DNA of 64,000 nucleotides. It comes from Sphagnum compactum (taxonomy: Eukaryota > Bryophyta > Sphagnopsida > Sphagnales). Shown piece after piece: positions 36,560 to 47,366 of the stretch (positions are counted from its first letter, which is position 1; every line of letters begins with the position of its first letter). The stretch is from the NCBI GenBank assembly GCA_965153455.1, contig OZ234502.1, forward strand, positions 9,765,495 to 9,829,494, written 5' to 3'. The translations under genes were made by a program, and so were the position numbers. Under the pieces are notes generated by a model, which saw nothing but the letters and a program-made list of their open reading frames with translations, was not told the origin of the DNA and ran no database searches.

Positions 36560-38215
36560 CATTTTGACTGATGGACATGTACATTTGACTAAAAGCCAAA
36601 GGCTTGAATGACATATTATGTGTTGATTAATCAATTTGTTTATAATGGTTTATTTGATTAGATACACATAGTCAAGTTGTACAACCTTAGTCCAAATGGC
36701 CAATGATCTTTAGTTAAGTTGAACATTTAATCAAGATGGTCAAAAATCTTTAATCAAAATGACCAATGGTACTTAGTCAAGTTGAAAATTTAGTCAAAAT
36801 GGTCAATGATTTTTAATAAAAATGACAATGGTCTTTAGTCAAGTTGAATATTTAGTCAAAATGGCCAATGATCTTTAGTCAAATATGACATTGTTTACGA
36901 CCCTATGTATCTATTTCCTACCTATTCATCCACCTATTTATTTAATTAATTACTTATATACCTATTACCCACCCACCCACCTATTATTTACCTACCGACC
37001 TATTTACTTATACCTTCTCACCTACCTACCTATCCACCCCACTTACCTATTTAATTTTAACCATTAGGTGTAACCACGAGGTTTATCCACTATGTTTAAC
37101 CACTAGATTTTTAACAATTAAGTTTAGCTAATTTTTAGCCATTATGTTTAATTCAAATTTAACCACTAAATTTAGCCATTATGCTTAACCACTAAATTTT
37201 TGCATTAGGTTTAACTTAAGTTAAACCATTAAGTTTGGCTAATATGTATAGCCTAAGTTTAACCACTAAATATAACCTAGGTTTAGCCCCTATGTTTAGC
37301 CATTAGATTTAATCATTAGGTTTAATCAAGGTTTAGCCATTATGTTTAACCATTATTTTAAGTCACTAATTTTGGCCACTAGTTTTAGCCATTATTTTAA
37401 ATCACTAAGTTTAACCACTAAATTTAACCATTATGTTTAACCATTACTTTTAGTCACTAAGTTTAATCACTAAGTTTAACCATTACATTAAGTCACTAAG
37501 TTTAGCCACTAGGTTTAGTCATTAGTTTAAGTCATTAAGTTTAACCACGAGGTTTAACCATTATTTTAAATCACTAAATTTAACCATTATTTTAAATCAT
37601 TAAATTTAACCATTAAATTTTACCACTGTTTAACCATTACTTTAAGTTATTATGTTTAGCCATTATGTTTAGCCATTACTTTAAATCATTGAGTTTAGCC
37701 ACTAAATTTAACCATTATTTTCAGTCATTGAATTTAGCCATTAGGTTAAGTCATTACTTTAAATCACTAAATTTAGCCATTAGGTTTAACCATTACTTTA
37801 AGCCATTAAGTTTAGCCATTAGGTTTAACCATTATTTTAAATCATTGAATTTAACCACTATGTTTAGCCATTAGTTTAAATCAATGAGTTTAGCCATTAG
37901 GTTTGGCCAATACTTTAAATCATTAAGTTTAACCACTAAATTTAGCCAATATTTTAATGCACTAAGTTTAGCCACTAGGTTTAACCATTATTTTAAACCA
38001 CTTAGTTTAGCCATTACTTTAAGTCATTGAGTTTAGCCATTAACTTTAGCCATTACTTTAATTCATTGAGTTTAGCCATTAAGTTTAGCCAATATTTTAA
38101 ATCACTGAATTTCGCCATTAACTTTAGCCATTATTTTAAGTCATTGAGTTTAGCCACTAGGTTTAGCCAATAGTTTAAACCATTAAGTTTAACCATTTTT
38201 TTCGACCTACGTAAA
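36560..38215. repeat. Composite satellite: GTCAAAATGG, CCTA and TTTAGCCATTA arrays
   Basis: There are three sub-blocks. At 36560-36890, 'tttagtcaa' and 'atggccaatga' alternate in units of tens of bases. At 36895-37060 there are CCTA/CCTACC runs. At 37060-38200, about 90-100 diverged units of roughly 12 bp are built on TTTAGCCATTA, TTTAACCACTAAG and 'tttaagtcatt'. A short CCTACCTACCTA run reappears just after, near 38224. Open frames through it (for example 37665-37874) have repeating residue patterns and are artefacts. TTTAG words recall the telomere unit, but TTTAGGG itself is absent. Confidence 0.85.
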
Positions 38216-38499
38216 CCTATTTACTACCTACCTACCTATTAATTTTTGAAATAATAATTTTAAAAATGATTTTAATTTAGGTATAAATTGACTGAGTCAA
38301 ATGGTCCACTATCCACTGGTTAAATAATCATTCAAATAGTCAGTATTTTGCCAATCACTCCACTAGTCAAAATGACAAGGTCTAATTTGACTACCCAGTT
38401 GCATTGGACATGTACAAAACGACTTATCCAAATTGACAGGGTGGTTTTTTTTACGCTTGTCACTTTTGGGTATTTTTTTATTAGAAAACCCAATAAAAA

Positions 38500-39620
38500 A
38501 AACCATGAATTGTAGTAGTGGGATTTTGGAATGTTGTGAAAAGATGGTTGAAAACAAAATGGAGCAAATTCAAGGCTAGGTACTTTGTGGGGAAGAAGGA
38601 TTGCCCAATCAATATTGAACCTGCTCATTGGGAGAGGTTAAAGGTTTATTGGTCTAAACCTAAGATTGAGAAAAAGGCAGATAAATGTGCAACGCCAGGA
38701 GCAAAGTGACTATGGGCAATGTGGGGTGACTAGGAAGAGTAGGAAAATAAGCAAGGTTGGTAGTTGATCAATTTGTAACTTTTCCCCATAATGTTTTTAA
38801 TGTTCAAGTGTTTGTTTGTTAGGAATCTTGCCCTTATCCATTGACTTTAACTTTCATCTCTTATAGTAGAAGAAGAAAAGACAATGCAACCCTATTTTAA
38901 TAGAGATTGTTAAAAAAATTCAAGGATTGGAGTAGACTTGTCCAACATCAATAATAGATTGCAACCTTGTGATCATGTTCATATTACCAATCATTTGTTT
39001 TGTGATCTATTTGCTTAGTGGAAATGGGGCAAGTCAACATTCCCCAAAAGTTATTATTCATGGTATTCATGTATGTTCATTAAGAATATTTTGAAATGCA
39101 AGTTGAACTTATGATGTATTAATATATTAATTAGTTCTATTTAATCACATGTGTAAACTTATTTGTTTTTTAGATTTGTCAAAATTGATATGTTCTTTAG
39201 GTTGTCAAAACTTCTCTATTTGTAGATTTTGTAGGACAATTGATCATTTTTTGTTTATGAATGCAAATACTTATACATAATATAAGTACATCAATTTGAT
39301 GAAGGTGTACAATGATGTGATTTAATATTGTGGTGTTGGTTATTTGAAACATAATGTATCTAAAAAAATGTTAGTTCAAATGATAGCCATGAGACAAAGC
39401 AAAATGAATTAGATGCCAAGTTTGCATCCATGTTGGACAGTCAACATGAACAATCAAACATAATTAAAAAGGAGTATTTTAACACCATCAAAAAAGATGG
39501 TGAAAAAGACTCCACCAAAAAAGTCAACTCCACGCCCTCAAAGTGTGGAGGGTATTGATTGGGTTGTTTTCCAACCAAGAACATCACCAATGAAGAAGTT
39601 GTTCAAATAAAAATCTCCTT
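38500..39620 (+). mobile_element. CACTA (En/Spm) Transposase_24-like relic, C-terminal part
   Basis: At 38521-38709 the + strand encodes 'RWLKTKWSKFKARYF', then 'CPINIEPAHWERLKVYW' and 'PKIEKKADK'. This follows the plant Ptta/En/Spm (Transposase_24) signature: a basic K-x-RY/KKYF segment, then P-x-x-I-x-x-x-x-W-x-x-L-x-x-x-W, then E-K-A-x-x. About 700 bp further on, 39360-39600 gives 'KQNELDAKFASM' and a Ser/Thr-Pro basic segment compatible with the family's tail. No stop-free frame links the pieces. This is a decayed coding region of a once autonomous CACTA element. Confidence 0.6.
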
Positions 39621-42150
39621 AAAAAATGAATGTGGGTGAGGGTTAAAGTGGTGAAGGTGTGAATCATATAAGATGGTTACTTTGGTGTGTTGTAGGTATT
39701 TGTTTATTTATTTCTACATATCAAGTATTTGTTGGCTTTTAATTGATGTGAACATGTTGTGGAATGGTTGTAGCATGTGATGGTTGGGAAGGAACTATGA
39801 CATATGGTGGATGTGGACAACATTAATTAAAAATCTTCAAAATTAGTGTAGTGTTTGTTCGTGAATCTCATGATTGCTTTGGTCATTTCCTATTTTTGGA
39901 ATTCTTTCTTCATCCTTTAGGCTATGGACTTTAGGGATAATCCCAATGTGGAGGGAATAAGGGACTTTTTGACAATAAATGCAAATTTTGAGGTGTTTGA
40001 AGGAGTTTTGGAAAATTTTGGGATGGGTTACATGACAATTTTTTAATAATTTTCACCCTTTCCCCAAGGTAATCCTATGATGTTAGAGGCCATGAGGTCA
40101 AAATTTTGGATAAAAGTAATGGATGTTATGTGAAAATTTTCCAAATAAATGAGAACAATTCGAACATTTTTGTCTTATGTGGTTGTGTGAATTTATTGTT
40201 CAAATTTTACATCCAACTTTATGGATTTTTTCTTGATTTGAATAGTATCCACCTTGGATTTTCTATAAGGCAAGAAGCAACTTTGAAGCTCTTTTTAGGT
40301 TTGAGAGCATGGTAGGGGTCATAACCCAAGGCTAGGCCTGAAAAGCCATGAAGTGGCATTTTTTTTTCCTTTTGTAACATAAAATATATTTTCAAATTTA
40401 GGAACCTTACACTTTTGTAAAATCTTTTTTTTTAACTCATTAATTATGCTAAAGAAGGCACTTCCAAATACACATGCTAAATTTGAAAGGTTCTTTAGGA
40501 AGGAGGTGAGAGATATCAACAAAATACCAACTAGGCCCCCATTTTTGAAGGGAAAAAAATGTCTATTAAGTTTTTAAAGTTTTAAAAAATATAAAAACAT
40601 GTCAAGACATAGTTTTATTTTCAGCACCATAGTTAGCCTCCTTATGTTTACAAATCCATAAGCAACTTCTACAATGTTTTCATTTTGTTATCCCCACCAC
40701 CTAGGTTATTTATTAAGGTATACCCTGGGGCTAGTTAAATAATTTAAGTTAAAATTTCGTAAAATAAAAAATCTATAATAAGTTAAGATATAACCTATGA
40801 TACCTTAAGGTAGAATAACCTATAATAGATTAGAGTATAATTTAAGGTAGCTTAAAATAACATAAGGTATTTAAAATAATAATATAAAAAACAACTTATT
40901 TACCATAGTAAATGATGATAATGAATTATGTGAAATAATAATGAAACATGATGATTACATAATGACCTTATAATGAAATAACTTTAACTAGGGTGAAATC
41001 GTTATGGTGCAATGAACCTATTTCACTTTTAAGGTTCCATAGTGATTTGGGCCAATGAATGCACCCCTTTTTCATACTAATGTTGGTTAGTATTTCATCT
41101 TATCACAACTACATTTTGTTTGTCTTTAATTCATTTCCTTACAACATTACATACCCACTTTGGCTTGCCACATCCTACTATTGCACATCTTTCATGTTGT
41201 CAGTTTGAACATCTATTGATGATTTGGGTATCCACTTGCTTCAATGCTTGTGCGGGAGTGGATATTATCATAATTATTGTTTTGGAAGGTGGACACACAT
41301 ATAAAAAGAGGTGTCCCACCTTTCCCTTGTCACATTCGGTAGTGAGTTGATATTCTTATCATCAGAGACAACTTTCATATCTTAATAGACGTTGCCATAG
41401 CTCAGTTGACTTGCCCAAATATGGTACAACCCACATCATCCATGACAACGCATGTAGTGATAATTGCCACCTAGGAAAAGACACGATCATATATGAAGTG
41501 CACATTATGAAATGACTTCATTCCCCATGCCATAGAGACTTTTGGTTATTTTCATTCTCATTTCAACTTGTTATTTACTTCTTATACTTAGGCCACTAAA
41601 GCCCATCATGAACAATCCTTCTTCCCTATGATGTTTTATTTTTTATTATTGACAATGTGTGTCCATAGCCCTTCAATGTGCACAAGCCATTGTGATTCTT
41701 CAACAAGCTAAATAGCGTTTGAGAAGCATTCCTCATTTCTTTTTCACATTACAACCAGTGCACCTCCATCACTAATCAATTTGTGACAGATGCCAACCTT
41801 TTTAGTTTACGATCTTCTATTTTATTAGTGTATTAGTGGTGTCGCCATTGGTATGTTCTTTCATTACATGTGTTCTCGTGCTTTTATTTGCCTTGTACTT
41901 TTTTTCTGCTTTTTTCTATGCAGGGTTTTTCTTCTTTATTTTCTTTGATTTTGTTTCAGCAACATAAAATAACATCAACACATGAGCAGCTGTTTCTAGT
42001 TGCTACCTTGCGAAAATAGAATGGTTTTGCAAGGAACCGGCCTCAATAAAATTTTGAAAATTTGAAACTGGCACAGTTCTAAAGTGATTAAAAGAACTGG
42101 ATGAGACTCTTCTATGAAAATTCAAATACCCCCTGCTAACCATGCACCTG
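39621..42150. other. AT-rich gene-free stretch
   Basis: No recognised gene. The + strand from 39900 to 40320 holds a fragmentary frame ('MDFRDNPNVEGIRDFLTI' and later 'YVKIFQINENN') that may be an old transposon or gene relic, but I cannot assign it. 'taacctataata' and 'aaggta' words repeat around 40730-40870. Confidence 0.4.
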
Positions 42151-42154
42151 GAAC

Positions 42155-42878
42155 TGGTCCACATATAATTCACACAACATCATATGCTTCGGAGTCTACT
42201 CAATTCCTGAGAGAGTTGCTGAATTGGAGGCTAAGAAATCTTGCAACTTCCCACTGCAAACTAATCCACACATGTAATTCACACATCATATGCATCGCAG
42301 TGTACTCAATTCCTGAGAGAATTGCTGCATGGGGGGCTGAGAAATATTCCAACTTCCAACTGCAATCTAATCCACACTAGTAATTCACACATCAGATGCA
42401 TCGCAGTGTACTCAATTCCTGAGAGAATTGCTGCATGGGGGGCTGAGAAATATTCCAACTTCCAACTGCAAACTAATCCACACTAGTAATTCACACATCA
42501 TATGCATCGCAGTGTACTCAATTCCTGAGAGAATTGCTGCATAGGGGGCTGAGAAATATTCCAATTTCCAACTGCAAACTAATCCACACTAGTAAATCAC
42601 ACATCATTCAAATCCCAGTGTATTGATTCCTGATAGAATTTTTGGATTGGGGGCTGAGAAATCCTCCAACTTCGAACTGCAAACTAATCCACACAACATC
42701 ATATGTATCCCAGTGTACTCAATTCCTGAGAGTATTGCTGCATGGGGGGCTAAGAAATCTTCCAACTTCCCACTGCAAACTAATCCACATGTGTAATTCA
42801 CACATCATATGTGTTCCAGTGTACTCAATTCCTGAGAGAATTGCTGCACTGGGGGCTGAGAATCTTCCAACTGCAAAA
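42155..42878. repeat. 106-bp tandem repeat, seven copies
   Basis: The anchor 'attcctga' recurs with CCT at 42206, 42312, 42418, 42524, 42629, 42725 and 42831, giving steps of 106, 106, 106, 105, 96 and 106. The unit includes 'taatccacac', 'gtaattcacacatcatatgc', 'cagtgtactcaattcctgag', 'agaattgctgcatggggggc' and 'ttccaacttccaactgcaa'. The middle copies are nearly identical and the outer ones diverge. It ends about 1.1 kb past the stop codon of the plastid-protein gene. Confidence 0.92.
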
Positions 42879-43971
42879 GAGACAAATCTATCTTTGACAA
42901 GAACCCACTGCCATCAAGAAGACATGGATCATAAAGCACTTTGTCCTTTGTGTAAGAAACAGAGCTAATTCCACTACTGCTTCAGTGCCTCCTGCATGTT
43001 GTGGCTTGAAGCCACCATCAACTTGTGCTCATGCATGAATTTATTTTTCCAGCAAGTACCTGACCCCAGAACATCATATTATTCGGAACGATGAGAAATC
43101 ACAGTACCATGAGTTGGCTTTCTTTGGTGTGAGATTAATCACCAATTCTGGGATCTCATGATGTTCAACTCTAACTAGTTAAGTCTTTGTAAAACTAGGC
43201 TGTGATGGCGACAATACTGCTTCAAAGTTGAAAGGGCACACAGGACAAGCAGTATTGATCAATATAGGTCAAGAAAATTGACGAAATACACATGTTACCA
43301 AGCTGCTAGAGAGCAAGTGCACCAGCAAAGCATTTAGCAGCAGTGTCTATTTCCAAAAATCCCTTGTAGACATGTAAGCATTGTAGAGACAAAAATAGTA
43401 TGGAGAAACACTGCGGTGCTAGATGGTGCTAAGGGCAGTGATGCAGCTGGGGAACTTGCTTCACCTCCTGTAGAGGGACAAATGCCTTATTGTACCCCTC
43501 CAAAAGACGCTAACAACAGAAGGAAACAGCTATCTCAATCTGTAAGTTGACAAATTCATTTGTGCAAAGAATGTACACACCTGTTTACAGCACTTGTACA
43601 GGTTAAATCCCATGAGACAAATGCAGAAACTTCCATAGCCAAACACTCCAGAAGTTATCAACTGGCTTGACATTAGAATAGCTCCAAGTTTCTCAAAGCC
43701 TTATGAAAAAACCTAGCTCCTCTGATCAGATTCTGAAGGCATTGAGATGACTTAGATCCTAGTGCATCAGTTTTCTCCAACACAAGCAGTTAAGTTGATG
43801 CAACACCAGCATAATTGCTTTAAAGTTTCAACACACATACATCAGCATCTATGTGCCTCTCATGAATTCATCAGGAACCTAAAATTGAGTTTCTGTCAAC
43901 AGACACCATCTGTACATTGCATGTCCAAGGATGGGCCACTGAACTCCGTAAGACCTAATCTGAAAACCTCT
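42879..43971. other. Unassigned sequence downstream of the plastid-protein gene
   Basis: Complex sequence, not obviously repetitive, that may include the 3' UTR of the - strand gene ending at 43972. The frame at 43762-43998 (+) overlaps that gene's end antisense and shows no domain. Confidence 0.4.
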
Positions 43972-45747
43972 CTAAAGATCTGGTGTGCCTTGATCTGAAG
44001 ATGGCGGCCTTTCTGGTGGTGTTGTTAGAGGCGGTAGATCTTCATAAGGCAGAGAGGGGAGACCATTTGTATCCTCACTACTACTACTACTACTACTAGC
44101 ACTACCATTCTTCTGAAAAGCAGTAGACGTGCGGGATTGCTGATAAGGTTTTTCTGGAGATGTCTCAACACTCAGTGCTTTTCGTGCTGCTTTCACTGCA
44201 GCAGACCTTGCCCTCTGCTGCACCTCTTCCTGCAGTGCCAGGTACTCATGGCATTTGTAAGAGAACAAGTGAAACTGCAATTTCACTCTTATATCAAATC
44301 ATGTCTATAGCAATTTCATTGAGTATATAACAGATGCCGTATGCTATCAGAAAATTGACCTTTATTTCTGAAGCTAGGGCACAGACAAATGAATGTAACT
44401 TCATTTGATGAATCACAGTTCACATGCAAGGCACAACTGAAATGCATGAAGAATGAAATAATGCATGCCAATCACAATTATAGGGCTCAAGATGAACCCC
44501 TAACAAAAAGATAAACCCAGGAGAAACCACAAGCACAACCATATGGAGAATCTCCATTCAGAGAATACTTGTCCATAAAACAACAATTTGGAATCTGTGT
44601 CCATAGAGGAGAGTTCAAAGGTGCAACCTGAAACTCGCGTATTTGCTTCTGCTGCTCTGCCTGCCGCCGTCCAATATCACTCAGAATCTCACCTATCACA
44701 GTGCCTACACGCTCATTGACAGTTTCTGCAAATGCTTTGCCCAAAAAGAAAGCATCCAGAACTTGCTTGCTCTCCTTATCCCCTACAATACAAAACCCAG
44801 TAAAGTCCTTCATGAAGTCACAGGATTCAGGTTTTCTCAAATGCACGACATGGTTCTTCCAGAGGAGCTTACGAAATACATCCAACATCAACAAGTCACT
44901 ATTTCATGGAGCAGATGGATATATCATGTAAATCTGACTAAACATGTGCAAACCCCCTGAAGTACTGAAGGAAGGTCCAATACGTCCTGCAATCATAAGC
45001 AGAGCCTTGCAGATCGGACCCTCCAACAGACTCCTTAATCCATGGTAGCTTGCAATATATTGTCTGATGGTGGCATGGACACTCTACAACAATTTCCTAT
45101 GGGCCTTCTGATGGCATATCTCGGATAGTATCGCAGCAAAAAAATCATACAGCTTGAAAATTTCAAAGATCTATGAAAAGAATGGACTGTAGGAGTGAAG
45201 GAGGTTAAACTAGCCATCCGCGTACTGATCTGCTGGAAAAAGTTTCAAGAGGGTAGTACTTCATACAAAACTTGAAACCGCTTCCTGCACTTACAAATTC
45301 TGAGGGCTTTGAAACAATCTTCAACATCGGTGGTTGCAAAGATACTTCCCTCCTCCGACCGAAAATGCCTGAGATTTTCTCCAATTGGAGTTATCTTGCT
45401 TCCCTAGGTCATTCGTTCTCCAGAGACCATAACCACGCAGTAACACAGCCCGCCACTAGGGACAAAACAGCAATTCATAAAGAGTAGAGCAATGGTCAGA
45501 ATCACTCACCGGGTGATCCACTAGATTGAGCACGGATACAAAGGCTTCTCCTATCACCGGCGTTGCGTCTTCTCACGCCAGTACGGCCCGCCACCTCAGA
45601 GCGCCGCCGTGAAAGGGCACAACAATTGCAGTTGGAGGACGAAGAGTTGGAGAAAGCCGGTGGTGCATCATCCCTAGAAGTAACTTTGGGGATGGAAGCT
45701 GGTGAAGAGAGAGCAGAGGCTATGGAGGTGGTGACTGCCATGGCCAT
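43972..45747 (-). CDS. Plastid-targeted protein, DUF6825-like (At1g42960 type), three exons
   Basis: Exons 45510-45747, 44628-44782 and 43972-44229 join in phase to a 216-residue protein. It starts at MAMAVTTS, the first ATG in frame; the frame extends upstream only through a non-ATG codon. Residues 1-73 are a Ser/Ala/Arg-rich transit peptide ending in CIRA-QSSG, a typical chloroplast cleavage context. Exon 2 holds the conserved core 'ESKQVLDAFFLGKAFAE' and 'NERVG...IGEILSDIGRRQAEQQKQIREFQ'. Exon 3 continues as a charged helix (EEVQQRARSAAVKAARKA), then a Ser-rich, Pro-rich acidic tail. I recall this core from a plant and cyanobacterial family that includes an Arabidopsis chloroplast inner-envelope protein; the biochemical role is unknown. 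The gene call is firm, the family name less so. Intron 2 has a weak donor (GTTGCA). No membrane span is obvious in the mature part. Confidence 0.85.
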
Positions 45748-45900
45748 GACTGCCAGAAGAAAGACAAAAGCTTCCAGCACAAGAGCGAGAATGCACACTC
45801 AACTAACACATAGAGAAGAAGAGAAAGGCGCAGAGAGAGAGAGAGGCAGAGAGCCGCTGCTAGAGGGACACGCGCCTCAAGTAGAAAACACTAGGTAGGC
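45748..45900 (-). promoter_or_regulatory. Probable 5' leader of the plastid-protein gene
   Basis: Sequence directly upstream of the start codon on the - strand. It is pyrimidine-rich as read 5'->3' toward the gene (CTCTCT runs near 45830-45845), typical of plant leaders. No TATA box was placed. The dispersed repeat at 45985-46270 begins about 240 bp upstream of the start codon. Confidence 0.4.
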
Positions 45901-45984
45901 TATACCCCCATTTAAAAGGAAAAACCAATATTCTTGTGATTTGCCACAAACCAAAAATTCAGCATTTGCAGGGTGTGTGCAGCG

Positions 45985-46270
45985 TTTTTTATTTTTTGGG
46001 TGGCTAAGTTTTGCCAATTAGCGAATTTTTTATTATTAAAAAAATCCTGTTGAAATATTCCCTTTTTTTGGCAAAAAAAATCGCCAAAAATTGAAAAAAA
46101 ATTCCTAAAAAACCCCCATGTTTCTACACATTGTTCACTGAAGTAGCCAGGATATAAAAGGATTTTAATAAATTTTTACTTTCATAGATGATCTATAGCC
46201 CATTGTGGCTAAATCTCCTTATAGCTGATTGGGCCACTTGTGGCAACATCACAAAATTGAAAAAAATAAA
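45985..46270 (+). repeat. Dispersed ~280-bp repeat family, copy 4
   Basis: Contains 'catgtttctacacattgttc', 'aagtagccaggatataaaag' + 'gattttaataa', 'tttcatagatgatctatagc', 'gtggctaaatctcctta' and 'gtggcaacatcacaaaattg' + A-rich tail, in the same order as the copies at 3815-4080 and 62995-63285. The upstream half holds 'ttgccaattagcgaa' and 'ggcaaaaaaaatcgccaa', corresponding to the 'ggcgattt' module of copy 5. Confidence 0.75.
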
Positions 46271-46528
46271 AGAATAAAAAAATACTGGGGTGGGGGTGTA
46301 TATATAGTGTGCACTGTGTATATATATAAGTTGTTTTTGTTTGAGGAGGAGGCTTTGTGGGATTTCCAGAAAATGCTGAACTTATATTACAATCCTCTAA
46401 ATAAATACAGTAGTGCCTTTACCATTCCTTCATTTTTGGCCGAATATTTATTTATTTATTTCTCTCTTTTTTCACTCCTGCAATAACAAAAAGAATTTCC
46501 TAAAATTTCCTTTTAGGGTAATCGATTT

Positions 46529-46640
46529 CAGGGTATTTGATTGACCCCATTGGAAAACAAGTGCCGGGTGTTAAGTAACATAATAAGGCAGGGTATTTGA
46601 AAGGCCCCTCTGAAAAACAAGTGTCAAATCTTAAATCACA
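46529..46640. repeat. Two-copy 60-bp direct repeat
   Basis: 'cagggtatttga' starts at 46529 and 46589, each followed by a 'cccc.t.tgaaaaacaagtg'-like segment. The two copies are moderately diverged. No gene is associated. Confidence 0.65.
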
Positions 46641-47366
46641 ACTACAGAGGCAAATTCTTTGCTTTTTGGAGATATAGAACATTTTACACACTTTGCATTT
46701 TGGAGACAAAGCACATTTACAAGTTTTGGAATTTCAAGGTAGAGTTTGTAGATTAGACATTTACAAGCTTTCAAAGAAAGTCATGGTGGAACTTGAAGTT
46801 AAAAACTTACAAAGTATATTTAAAACTCCAAGGCTAATCCAAATAGGTATCAGAATGAAAGTTTTATGTTATGTTTGATTGTTCTAAGTTTTAGGCAATT
46901 CATGGTTGATGCAACTGTGTAAAATTTTATTGATAGACACATTATAGATTAGGAAAATGTACAAAAGAACAAAGAAAAAGAAAAAGGAGAATTTACAAGA
47001 TGTCAAGTTAGCTCAAACCCGATGTCAAAACTTATCCATGTCAAAAATTAACCATTTGTAGAAGGTCGGCCGTATTTTTTCATATCAAAAATTGGCCGAC
47101 TCCTTTGTTCCATCTTCCTTTTGGCTTTCAACACACAAACTTTTAATCTCTTTTAATAGACTTCAACTTAAGACACTACAGACAAAAACAAAAACAATAA
47201 AAACACAAACACAACAAACATTGAGCCCATAACCAATTGAAAACACTAAAAACACATGTGGAATCATGGAAAAGTTGCCCAAAACCCACCACCTTACAAA
47301 TGATTCAATCATCATCTTCAACCTAGCACATAGCACAAACAAACCATCGATGGGAGAAATTTGACA
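46641..47366. other. Gene-free stretch next to the hAT relic
   Basis: No gene is recognised. It may contain the 3' non-coding end of the hAT element to its right, but I could not identify a terminal inverted repeat or an 8-bp target duplication. Confidence 0.4.

Noticed and set aside
37665-37874. 69-residue + strand frame with a repeating SLNLAIRFNHYFK-like pattern
   Set aside because: It lies wholly in the TTTAGCC satellite and only reflects the repeat.
37060-38200. Interstitial telomere tract
   Set aside because: The array has TTTAG words, but units are TTTAGCCATTA and TTTAACCACTAAG; the plant telomere unit TTTAGGG is not tandemly present.
42155-42878. CRISPR-like array
   Set aside because: The 106-bp units are contiguous direct repeats without distinct spacers, and the window is plant nuclear DNA.
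43762-43998. 78-residue + strand frame overlapping the plastid-protein gene end
   Set aside because: Antisense to the last exon and the probable 3' UTR, without domain or supporting context.
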